A model generated the notes under the pieces. It was given only the letters and a program-made list of their open reading frames with translations, did no database searches and was not told the origin of the DNA. The position numbers and the translations under genes are program-made. Positions 12,123 to 18,792 of a stretch of DNA of 64,000 bases are shown here, one piece after another (the first letter of the stretch is position 1; every line of letters starts with the position of its first letter). The stretch lies in NCBI GenBank assembly GCA_003054495.1, contig CP028514.1, forward strand, positions 1,104,501-1,168,500, read 5' to 3'. The stretch comes from Carboxydocella thermautotrophica. Its GTDB lineage: Bacteria > Bacillota > GCA-003054495 > Carboxydocellales > Carboxydocellaceae.

Positions 12123-12697
12123 GTCAGGCTGATGTGATTGCCATTTTCGAGAAATGTGGTGCTTTACTGCAGGGACATTTTTTGCTGACCTCAGGAAAAC
12201 ACAGTGACCGCTACCTGCAATGCGCCCAGGTTTTACAATACCCTGAATATACCCGCATGATCTGTGCCAGTCTGGTGGAACAACTGGGGGAAGAACCGGA
12301 AATAGATGTGGTAGTAGGACCGGCTATGGGTGGAGTGATCGTAGCTTATGAAATCGGACGGCAGCTGGGCAAACGGGCTCTGTTCACGGAACGGGAAGAG
12401 GGGAAAATGCGGTTGCGCCGCAATTTCAGCATCAGGCCGGGAGAACGGGTGCTGGTGGTAGAAGATGTTATCACCACCGGCGGTTCTGTTCAAGAGGTTA
12501 TTGATGTGGTCAAAGCGGCAGGAGGAGAAGTGGTAGGGGTAGCCGTTCTGGTGGACCGCAGTAACGGCAGGGCTGATTTTGGCGTACCCCTCTACAAGGC
12601 ACTAACTGTGGCAGCAGTGGCCTGGGAACCGGAAGTCTGTCCCCTTTGCCAGGCCGGGGAACCGGCAGTCAAACCGGGTTCGCGGGGTTTAAAATGA
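12116..12697 (+). CDS. pyrE: Orotate phosphoribosyltransferase
   Basis: PyrE transfers the phosphoribosyl group of PRPP to orotate, giving OMP. The 193-residue protein has GHFLLTSGKHSDRY at the N-terminus and the PRPP motif VLVVEDVITTGGSVQEVID near residue 120. A short extension, CPLCQAGEPAVKPGSRG, sits at the C-terminus; its cysteine pair is common in this subgroup. The ATG at 12116 overlaps the pyrF stop by 7 bases. It is the last gene of the operon, followed by a terminator. Confidence 0.95.
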   Translation: MLSQADVIAIFEKCGALLQGHFLLTSGKHSDRYLQCAQVLQYPEYTRMICASLVEQLGEEPEIDVVVGPAMGGVIVAYEIGRQLGKRALFTEREEGKMRLRRNFSIRPGERVLVVEDVITTGGSVQEVIDVVKAAGGEVVGVAVLVDRSNGRADFGVPLYKALTVAAVAWEPEVCPLCQAGEPAVKPGSRGLK

Positions 12698-12700
12698 GAG

Positions 12701-12727
12701 AGAGGTCCCGGATTTGGGACCTCTTTT
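12701..12727. terminator. Bidirectional terminator between pyrE and metQ
   Basis: AGAGGTCCC pairs with GGGACCTCT around a short loop, with TTTTCC on the plus side and an A-rich tract on the other. It lies between two convergent genes and can serve both the pyr operon and metQ. Confidence 0.85.
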
Positions 12728-12730
12728 CCT

Positions 12731-13573
12731 TTACAGGGGCAGAACTGCTCCCTGATACTTCTCTTCAATGAATTTCTTGATTTCCGGGCTGAGCAGGACT
12801 TCACCCAGAGCCTTGATAGCTTCCTTGTTCTCGTCCCCTTTACGAACAGCGATAATATTGCCAAAGGTTTGGGCAGCCTCACTGTTCTTGTCTTCAGAAA
12901 CCAGGGCATCCTTACCGGCGTTCAAACCGGCCTCGACAGCATAGTTACCATTGATGACTGCCAGATCCACATCAGGCAGGGAACGGGGAATCTGGGCGGC
13001 ATCCAGTTCCTGGATTTCCAGCTGTTTGGGGTTTTCGATAATGTCCTGTTTGGTGGCCTTTAAGCCTACTCCGGGCTTGACTTTGATCAGACCGGCCTTT
13101 TCCAGCAGGAGCAGAGCCCGGGCTTCATTGGTGGGGTCATTGGGCACTGCGATTTTGGCCTTTTCCGGCAGTTGAGCCAGGTCTTTGACTTTACCGGGGT
13201 AGATACCCATCGGCTCGAAGTGAACTTTGACGGTATAAGTCAGATCCAGCTTGTTTTCCTTACTGAAGTCCTCCAGATAGGGGACGTGCTGGAAGTAATT
13301 GGCATCCAATTCACCATTAGCCAGGGCTTTGTTAGGCAAGATGTAGTCAGTAAACTCCACAATTTCCAGCTTGATGCCTTTTTTCTCCAGCAGCGGCTTG
13401 GCTGCTTCCAGAATTTCCTTGTGGGGAACGGGGGTGGCACCTACTTTAAGTACTACTGTTTCTTTGGCAGCGGGTTGTTCAGCTGCCTTTTCCTGCTGGC
13501 CGCCACAGCCGCTGATTAATCCTGCCAGCAGGGCCAGACCGGTGATGAGAGTCAGAGCTTTGCGTTTGAACAT
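12731..13573 (-). CDS. metQ: Methionine ABC transporter substrate-binding lipoprotein
   Basis: MetQ (NlpA family) captures methionine outside the membrane and delivers it to MetNI. The 280-residue precursor starts with a lipoprotein signal ending in the lipobox LISGC (Cys near 23). It then has VLKVGATPVPHKEIL and FTDYILPNKALANGELDANYFQHVPYL, both typical of the family. ATG at 13573 follows GGAGGT. The metN and metI genes lie 1.8 kb upstream on the same strand, separated from metQ by an IS110-family element. The riboswitch-controlled transcript may therefore no longer reach metQ. Confidence 0.93.
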   Translation of the reverse strand: MFKRKALTLITGLALLAGLISGCGGQQEKAAEQPAAKETVVLKVGATPVPHKEILEAAKPLLEKKGIKLEIVEFTDYILPNKALANGELDANYFQHVPYLEDFSKENKLDLTYTVKVHFEPMGIYPGKVKDLAQLPEKAKIAVPNDPTNEARALLLLEKAGLIKVKPGVGLKATKQDIIENPKQLEIQELDAAQIPRSLPDVDLAVINGNYAVEAGLNAGKDALVSEDKNSEAAQTFGNIIAVRKGDENKEAIKALGEVLLSPEIKKFIEEKYQGAVLPL

Positions 13574-13639
13574 TTTTGTTACCTCCTCGTATCATATATT
13601 TAGAGATTTAACCTGAACGGTAATATTAACCGTTCATTT

Positions 13640-13971
13640 TTTGTACCAAATTTGTTCTTTAAAAACTGGAAATTAGACTTCCATTTTGCTGCTGTTCCAG
13701 GCACAATGTAATCGTGAGATTGCTTTCTGGGTAGGTATTCGTCCTCCTTGAGGCTTGACCTTTTGAAAAGAGTGACCCCCAGCTCATGGTCTGCACTTTT
13801 TACGCGTAGGTTGCACAGACCTATTGTTTCCCCGCCCGTGTGCAGCAGAACGGACGGAAGCAGGTTCTTTAGGTTTAGTGCTCATTCCCGGCGAGGTTGC
13901 TGACCGGCCATGATGCCTGGGTCCCAGCAGCAATTTTCATTATACTTTCTTTATGAAAGCGAGGTGATACT
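13640..13971 (+). ncRNA. Candidate bridge RNA region of the IS110 element
   Basis: This 330-base stretch between the presumed left end and the transposase start has no credible ORF. It has several small inverted repeats, including TGGAA/TTCCA near 13667-13683, TACGCGTA at 13801-13808, and TTGCTG (13897-13902) with CAGCAA (13928-13933). IS110-group elements are known to encode a structured bridge RNA between the left end and the recombinase gene, which specifies target and donor DNA. Position and length fit that. I could not assign the target- and donor-binding loops, so this is inference from family and location. Confidence 0.45.
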
Positions 13972-15216
13972 GTGAGAAACCTTTTTGTCGGCATTGATGT
14001 CAGTATGAAAGATTTTAAGGTTCAATTTATGGACCACCTGGGAGAAACAATCACTAAACGCCAGCGTTTCTCAAATGATAATCCGGGCATGGAATCTCTG
14101 GTTCAACTTATCCTCGAAATTTGCCAGGCTAATGATATAGGCTGTGTTATGGTCGGGTTGGAAGCAACTTCAGTGTATAGCTGGCATCTGCAAATGGGGT
14201 TAACCTCTGACACCCGGCTAACTCCTTATAACTGTCAGGTATATTCCTTTAATCCTAAAGTAGTAGCTAATTTTAAAAAGGCTTATCCTGACCTTCCCAA
14301 GAATGACTGGACAGATGCCTGGGTAATTGCTGACCGGATTCGTTTTGGCCGTCTCCCGGAAAATAGCCAGGTCGATTTTCGTTATCTCCCTTTACAGCGG
14401 TTAACCAGGTTCCGTTATCATCTGATGCAGACTATTAGCAGGGAGAAAAACTATTTTCTCACTAATCTTTTTCTCAAGTTTAATACCCTGCAACAAAATG
14501 AGGTCTTCAGTAACCTGTTTGGCGCAACTTCAGAGGCAATTTTAACCGAGTTCCTTTCTCCTGAAGAAATTGCGGCTCGACCGCTTGAGGATTTAATTGA
14601 TTTTCTGATGGAGAAAGGTAACAAGCACTTTTCAGATCCCAAAGCTACTGCTGAAGCGCTTAAAAAGGCTGCTCGTAATGCTCACAGGTTAAGGGGAGAT
14701 CTTCTGGAACCGGTTAACTTGATCCTGGCTACAAGCCTTGAAACCATTAGATGCCTGGAAAAGCAGGTCAAAACCATTGATAAAGCCATTGCCAGGGAAT
14801 TGGCTAACTTTAAGCACACGCTTGATTCTGTCCCAGGTCTTGGTCCTGTAATGTGTGCAGGTTTAATTGCTGAAATCGGTAATATTCACCGTTTTAATAA
14901 CGATTCAGCATTGGCGAAATTCGCCGGTTTAACCTGGCGTAGCCATCAATCAGGTGAATTTGAAGCAGATGAAACGCCGCTAACCAGGACGGGTAATGCT
15001 TATTTGCGCTATTACTTTGTACAAGCGGCCAATCTGGTTCGGCAACATGAGCCTGAATATCGGGATTTCTATGCCCGAAAGTACCGGGAAAGCAAAACCC
15101 ATCATCATCGCCGCGCCTTGGTTCTCACAGCACGCAAGTTAGTGCGTATGGTTGATGCTCTGCTGCGCAGCAACCAACTTTACATGCCCCAGGGGCAAAG
15201 GAGGGATTCAAACTAA
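13972..15216 (+). CDS. IS110-family transposase (DEDD recombinase)
   Basis: The 414-residue protein has an N-terminal RuvC-like domain with acidic residues at about D9 (FVGIDVS), E64 (VGLEATS), D112 and D115 (NDWTDAW). A C-terminal Tnp_20 domain carries LDSVPGLGPVMCAGLIAEIG and SHQSGEFEADETPLTRTGN. The serine at about 327 is the likely nucleophile. GTG at 13972 follows GCGAGGTG. The frame is full length and intact, so the element could be active. It lies antisense to the metNIQ genes it interrupts. Confidence 0.93.
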   Translation: MRNLFVGIDVSMKDFKVQFMDHLGETITKRQRFSNDNPGMESLVQLILEICQANDIGCVMVGLEATSVYSWHLQMGLTSDTRLTPYNCQVYSFNPKVVANFKKAYPDLPKNDWTDAWVIADRIRFGRLPENSQVDFRYLPLQRLTRFRYHLMQTISREKNYFLTNLFLKFNTLQQNEVFSNLFGATSEAILTEFLSPEEIAARPLEDLIDFLMEKGNKHFSDPKATAEALKKAARNAHRLRGDLLEPVNLILATSLETIRCLEKQVKTIDKAIARELANFKHTLDSVPGLGPVMCAGLIAEIGNIHRFNNDSALAKFAGLTWRSHQSGEFEADETPLTRTGNAYLRYYFVQAANLVRQHEPEYRDFYARKYRESKTHHHRRALVLTARKLVRMVDALLRSNQLYMPQGQRRDSN

Positions 15217-15355
15217 GGACAACCCAAAATCTGTTTTACATTTTTGTAACTTGTTTCCAAATATATTAGGGAACAGGGTGGTTTTTTTGTTGCCTTTTTT
15301 AAAAAACTAAACTAGAAAATATTGACCTTATGGTCTTGACATATTACCGTAGGTC

Positions 15356-16015
15356 TTATTTATGTTTTTTATTGTATAGCTTGGCAAGATAGTTGCCAAA
15401 ACTTTGAATGACTTGAACCAGAATAACCAGCACCGCGATGGTGGCCAGCATGATCTCGGTCTTATAGCGATAATATCCGTATTTGACCGCCAGGTCCCCC
15501 AGACCGCCGCCGCCGACAAAACCAGCCATGGCTGAATAACCGATGAGGGTAATGGCTGTAATGGTGGCACCCAGAATCAGTGAAGGGATGGATTCTGGCA
15601 ACAGGACTTTAAAAATTATCTGGAGCGGGGTTGCTCCCATGGCTAAAGCTGCTTCCACCAGGCCGCGGTCCACTTCTTTGAGAGATGTTTCGACCATCCG
15701 GCCGACAAAAGGAACAGCACCAATGACCAGGGGCACTGTGGCAGCAGTAGTGCCAATAGATGTTCCCACCAGTAACCGGGTCAGAGGGATAACTGCCACC
15801 AGCAGGATAATAAAAGGGATGGAGCGGGTGGCATTGACGATAGCTCCCAGAGTCCGGTTGAGGAGAGGGCTTTCCCAGATGTGTCCTTTTTCAGTTGTTA
15901 CCAGGATTACTCCCAAGGGCAAACCAAAGATATAGGATAGTACCAGAGCGATGCCGGTCATATACAGGGTTTCCCCCAGGCCTACCCAGAGCAGTTGCAA
16001 TTCATTAGAACTCAT
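15356..16015 (-). CDS. metI: Methionine ABC transporter permease
   Basis: MetI forms the membrane channel of the methionine importer. The 219-residue protein has about five membrane segments and the BPD_transp_1 signature region (ALAMGATPLQIIFKVLLPESIPSLILG), which includes the coupling loop to MetN. It overlaps the end of metN by 11 bases, so the two are coupled. Its stop lies 10 bases from the inferred right end of the IS110 element, which separates it from metQ. Confidence 0.94.
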   Translation of the reverse strand: MSSNELQLLWVGLGETLYMTGIALVLSYIFGLPLGVILVTTEKGHIWESPLLNRTLGAIVNATRSIPFIILLVAVIPLTRLLVGTSIGTTAATVPLVIGAVPFVGRMVETSLKEVDRGLVEAALAMGATPLQIIFKVLLPESIPSLILGATITAITLIGYSAMAGFVGGGGLGDLAVKYGYYRYKTEIMLATIAVLVILVQVIQSFGNYLAKLYNKKHK

Positions 16016-17033
16016 ATTCCAGCACCTCCACCTTTAGCCCGGTTGTGTGTAAGTAGCTAAGGGCCTTTTCCACTTCCAGGGAGTCACCGCTGATGTCCAG
16101 AGTCAGGATGCCCAGGGGTTGTCCCTTGATATAGTCGATATTGCCGGCCATGATATTTACTGTTACAGCGAATTTTTGCCCCAGGGTGGCCACTATCGGT
16201 TCAGCGGCATTGACGCCGGTAAAGACAAGCCGAACCAGGCGGTGAAAACCGGGCCGGTGGACAATCTGCCGGTAGAAGTCTGATGGCAGGTCCAGCTGAT
16301 ACAGGCTTTCGATAAAGGCTCTGGTGGTCTCCCGGGTGGGGTGGGCAAACACATCCAGTACCGGGCCGGATTCGATAATTTCTCCAGCTTCCATGACATA
16401 GACGGTATCACAGATTTCCTTGATCACATCCATTTCATGGGTGATAAGTAAAATGGTCAGTCCCAGCCGCTGATTGATATCCAGCAATAATTGCAGGATA
16501 GACCGGGTGGTGGCAGGGTCTAAGGCTGAGGTTGCCTCATCGCATAACAGGACACTGGGATTGCTGGCCAGAGCCCTGGCGATGCCAACCCGCTGTTTTT
16601 GGCCTCCACTGAGCTGGGCCGGATAGTTGTCGGCCCGATCGGTCAAGCCAACCAGCTCCAGCAATTCATCGACGCGCTTTTTGATTTCCGCCCGGGGTAC
16701 ACCGGCGATTTCCAGGGGGAAGGCGATATTTTCCCGCACGGTACGAGAAGAAAGTAAGTTAAAATGCTGAAAAATCATGCCCATTTTGCGCCGGGCCTGG
16801 CGCAGCTGTTCACCCCGCAAGCTGGTAATCTCCTGTCCATCGACGACAATGGTACCTGTAGTCGGAGTTTCCAGCAGGTTGACACAGCGGATGAGTGTAC
16901 TTTTTCCGGCACCGCTGTAACCGATGATGCCGGCGATTTCCCCTTTGGATACAGACAGGTTAATATTTTTCAGGGCCTGTACCGGTCCATTGGGGCCTTG
17001 AAAAACTTTACTTAGTTCAGTAATTCTGATCAT
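16005..17033 (-). CDS. metN: Methionine ABC transporter ATP-binding protein
   Basis: MetN powers methionine uptake. The 342-residue protein has Walker A GYSGAGKST, signature LSGGQKQRVGIARAL, Walker B VLLCDEATSALDP and a C-terminal NIL domain (from about residue 265) that senses methionine and inhibits transport. ATG at 17033 (MIRITELSKVF) follows GGAGAGGTAGC; an upstream in-frame ATG at 17066 lies inside the riboswitch terminator and is rejected. It is the first gene behind the SAM-I riboswitch. Confidence 0.95.
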   Translation of the reverse strand: MIRITELSKVFQGPNGPVQALKNINLSVSKGEIAGIIGYSGAGKSTLIRCVNLLETPTTGTIVVDGQEITSLRGEQLRQARRKMGMIFQHFNLLSSRTVRENIAFPLEIAGVPRAEIKKRVDELLELVGLTDRADNYPAQLSGGQKQRVGIARALASNPSVLLCDEATSALDPATTRSILQLLLDINQRLGLTILLITHEMDVIKEICDTVYVMEAGEIIESGPVLDVFAHPTRETTRAFIESLYQLDLPSDFYRQIVHRPGFHRLVRLVFTGVNAAEPIVATLGQKFAVTVNIMAGNIDYIKGQPLGILTLDISGDSLEVEKALSYLHTTGLKVEVLEYEF

Positions 17034-17050
17034 TGCTACCTCTCCTGTGC

Positions 17051-17080
17051 TAAAAATTAAAGGCACCCGAGAGGTGCCTT
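17051..17080 (-). terminator. Terminator of the SAM riboswitch
   Basis: On the minus strand GGCACCTCTCGGGTGCC forms a 6-bp GC-rich hairpin followed by TTTAATTTTT. It sits between the S-box and metN. Its formation is expected when SAM is bound and the P1 helix sequesters the antiterminator segment. Confidence 0.88.
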
Positions 17081-17094
17081 TTTATACAGGTTAC

Positions 17095-17204
17095 CTCTCT
17101 TATCTCTCAGGCAGTTTGCCTGCAGGAATTGGCACATTTCCGTCTCATAGACGGCTGTTGCCGGGTTTCATCGGGCCAGTCCCTCCACCTCTCTGGATAA
17201 GAGT
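17095..17204 (-). promoter_or_regulatory. SAM-I (S-box) riboswitch
   Basis: On the minus strand the P1 arms CTCTTATC (about 17203-17196) and GATAAGAG (about 17104-17097) enclose the conserved core. The core reads AGAGGTGGAGGGACTGGCC, GATGAAACCCGGCAACAG and GTGCCAATTCCTGCAG, the standard S-box order. A terminator and metN follow. By the known mechanism, high SAM shuts off the methionine importer. A promoter lies directly upstream. Confidence 0.96.
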
Positions 17205-17241
17205 CTTATCCCTATGCGTTTATCGTAAGCCAACGATAAAT

Positions 17242-17270
17242 AAATTATCAGGTATTACAGGAAGTGTCAA
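17242..17270 (-). promoter_or_regulatory. Promoter of metNI(Q)
   Basis: On the minus strand TTGACA (17270-17265) is separated by 17 bases from TAATTT (17247-17242). Transcription would start near 17235, about 30 bases before the riboswitch P1 helix. The -35 sits immediately after the stop of the aminomutase gene. Confidence 0.7.
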
Positions 17271-17273
17271 GAG

Positions 17274-18503
17274 TTAAAACTCAATTTTTATTAATTTATT
17301 TTCCCAGGTACGTAAAATGGCATGATCTTTGGCTATTACTTTAGCGTAGTCAGGACTAACGGGGATTTTACCAAGACCACCTGGTGCGTTTACGATATAC
17401 TGGGGAACTGCCAGGCCAGAAGTTTGGCCTCGCAATTGGTCAATAATTTTTATTCCTGTGGTAATGGGGACACTGAAGTGAGCTGTACCCAGTACTTTTT
17501 TGGGATGGAAGATATAATAGGGACGGATTCGAACCTTGAGTAACTCCTGGTTCAGCTTTTTCATGACATGAGGATTATCATTAATACCCCTTAATAACAC
17601 GGCCTGGTTGCCCAGCACCACTCCGGCCTTAATCAGGCGGTCAATGGCCTGTTTAGCTTCAGGGGTGACCTCTCGGGGATGGTTGAACTGGGTATTTATA
17701 TATATAGGCGGATGCTTTTCTAATATAGCGGCCAGCTCTGGAGTAATGCGCTGGGGCAGGGTTACCGGTGCCCTGGTGCCGATGCGCTTGATTTCCACAT
17801 GGGGAATCCGATCCAGCTCGGTTAATAACCAGTCCAGACGGGAATCGGAAAGCAACAGGGCATCACCGCCGGTAATCAGCACATCCCGGATTTCCGGGTT
17901 TTTCCGAATGTAATCCAGGGCCTGTTCCAGCTGATCCAGGGCCAGATGGCGATCGATTGTACCGATATTGCGTCTTCGCTGGCAATGCCGGCAGTACATG
18001 GCACACTGGTTGGTAACATTGATAATTAATCGATCAGGATAACGCCTGGTAATGCCGGGAGCAGGGGAAGAGTATTCTTCACCCATGGGATCAAGTTCTC
18101 CTTTTTCATCCTGCAGTTCCTGGATTTGAGGGATGGCTTGCAGACGCACCGGATCATCGGGGTTGTTCCAGTCCATTACAGCCAGGTAATATGGTGAAAT
18201 GGCCCAGCGAAACCTTTTTCCAATGGTGTTTAAATCAGCTATCTTTTTTTCGGATAAAGGAATAAATTGCGCCAGTTGCTCCGCTGTAGTAATACGGTTA
18301 CTGATTTGCCATTTCCAGTCCTGCCAGTTATGTTCTGAAGCTTGAAATGCTGTCAGGATACGTTCCTTTTGCTGAAGGAATTGTTCAAAAGTAGTGAACC
18401 CGGTTGGAATATGGTCTTTTATTTTCAGATAATCCTGGATGGTATCCTTTAGCTCACTGGCTCTGGACAGGGAAATGGACAACCTGGTATCCAGCTGTAA
18501 CAT
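17274..18503 (-). CDS. KamA-family radical SAM aminomutase, probably glutamate 2,3-aminomutase
   Basis: The 409-residue protein has the radical SAM cluster C167-AMY-C171-RH-C174 and the PLP-binding lysine K379 in NAPGGLGKIP. Lysine 2,3-aminomutases bind the substrate side chain with two aspartates, in QCDL and VVDAPGG. Here those positions are K335 (FHPKKVLGTAHF) and N372 (YIVNAPGG). As I recall, Lys and Asn there characterise glutamate 2,3-aminomutase, which makes the osmolyte beta-glutamate. No ablB-like acetyltransferase is adjacent, which argues against N-acetyl-beta-lysine synthesis. ATG at 18503 follows GAGGAGGG. The gene is preceded by a c-di-AMP riboswitch. Aminomutase class is firm; glutamate specificity is inferred from two residues. 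Confidence 0.82.
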   Translation of the reverse strand: MLQLDTRLSISLSRASELKDTIQDYLKIKDHIPTGFTTFEQFLQQKERILTAFQASEHNWQDWKWQISNRITTAEQLAQFIPLSEKKIADLNTIGKRFRWAISPYYLAVMDWNNPDDPVRLQAIPQIQELQDEKGELDPMGEEYSSPAPGITRRYPDRLIINVTNQCAMYCRHCQRRRNIGTIDRHLALDQLEQALDYIRKNPEIRDVLITGGDALLLSDSRLDWLLTELDRIPHVEIKRIGTRAPVTLPQRITPELAAILEKHPPIYINTQFNHPREVTPEAKQAIDRLIKAGVVLGNQAVLLRGINDNPHVMKKLNQELLKVRIRPYYIFHPKKVLGTAHFSVPITTGIKIIDQLRGQTSGLAVPQYIVNAPGGLGKIPVSPDYAKVIAKDHAILRTWENKLIKIEF

Positions 18504-18532
18504 AATTATCCCTCCTCTTCTAAAAATGTAAA

Positions 18533-18562
18533 ATAAAAAACCCCGTAATTAACGGGGTTTTT
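18533..18562 (-). terminator. Terminator of the c-di-AMP riboswitch
   Basis: On the minus strand AACCCCG pairs with CGGGGTT around TTAATTA or a shorter loop, followed by TTTTATTTT. It lies between the riboswitch aptamer and the aminomutase start and is the likely off-state structure. A second inverted repeat, CCACC/GGTGG at 18586-18608 enclosing GTCAGTACTGAC, lies between the aptamer and this terminator. Confidence 0.85.
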
Positions 18563-18613
18563 GGCGCAGACAAAAGCTATCTAAACCACCTGTCAGTACT
18601 GACGGTGGCTGAA

Positions 18614-18745
18614 AACCTCTATCAACGCTTACGAAGTTAGCTGACGGATTCGGGCCGATAGCTAGCCCTACGCCAAAAGGCGATTCACCCCGAAAAAGTG
18701 GTTCCCCCGCTCTTCCATCAGGAAGATTCAGCGTTATCCTATTCA
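18614..18745 (-). promoter_or_regulatory. c-di-AMP riboswitch (ydaO-yuaA class)
   Basis: On the minus strand the leader contains, in order, ACGCTGAATC, AGAGCGGGGGAACCA, GGGGTGAATCGC, GTAGGGC, CCCGAATCCGTCAGCTAAC, CGTAAGCGTTGATAG. These are the conserved blocks of the ydaO-yuaA aptamer in the right order and spacing. An intrinsic terminator and the aminomutase gene follow. The class normally turns genes off when c-di-AMP is high, so the downstream gene should be on at low c-di-AMP, the state linked to osmotic stress. A spurious ORF covers this element. Confidence 0.9.
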
Positions 18746-18758
18746 ATTTTTTAATATT

Positions 18759-18787
18759 AGTATATCTTAAACAAAGTGAATTGTCAA
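18759..18787 (-). promoter_or_regulatory. Promoter of the riboswitch-aminomutase unit
   Basis: On the minus strand TTGACA (18787-18782) and TATACT (18764-18759) are 17 bases apart, close to consensus. The -35 begins 6 bases past the stop codon of the truncated paralogue. The full-length gene therefore has its own transcription start and does not depend on read-through. Confidence 0.82.
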
Positions 18788-18792
18788 TGTAA

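Larger units (their letters stand above)
13629..15346 (+). mobile_element. IS110-family insertion element (ends inferred)
   Basis: One transposase gene is flanked by about 340 non-coding bases on the left and 130 on the right, with no terminal inverted repeats, as is usual for IS110. Its ends are placed where the flanks share ATATTA (13623-13628 and 15341-15346), with CCGT following at both sites. Joining the outer flanks would recreate the perfect 16-bp palindrome ACGGTAATATTACCGT. An outward-facing TTGACA (15336-15341) sits at the right end, as in circularising elements that build a junction promoter. The left junction is itself palindromic, so the boundaries need comparison with other copies. 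Confidence 0.5.

Noticed and set aside
13615-13641. Intrinsic terminator at the left end of the IS110 element
   Set aside because: The 7-bp-arm hairpin with a following T-tract does resemble a terminator on the plus strand, but no plus-strand gene precedes it (metQ is on the other strand), so it is better read as part of the insertion junction.
17047-17277. A 76-codon plus-strand ORF
   Set aside because: It is antisense to the SAM riboswitch and its terminator and has no homology I recognise.
17274-18503. Lysine 2,3-aminomutase (AblA) for N-acetyl-beta-lysine
   Set aside because: The two substrate-binding Asp are replaced by Lys and Asn, and no acetyltransferase gene is adjacent.
18549-18746. 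A 65-codon minus-strand ORF
   Set aside because: It exactly covers the c-di-AMP riboswitch; the RNA motifs explain the sequence and it has no ribosome site.
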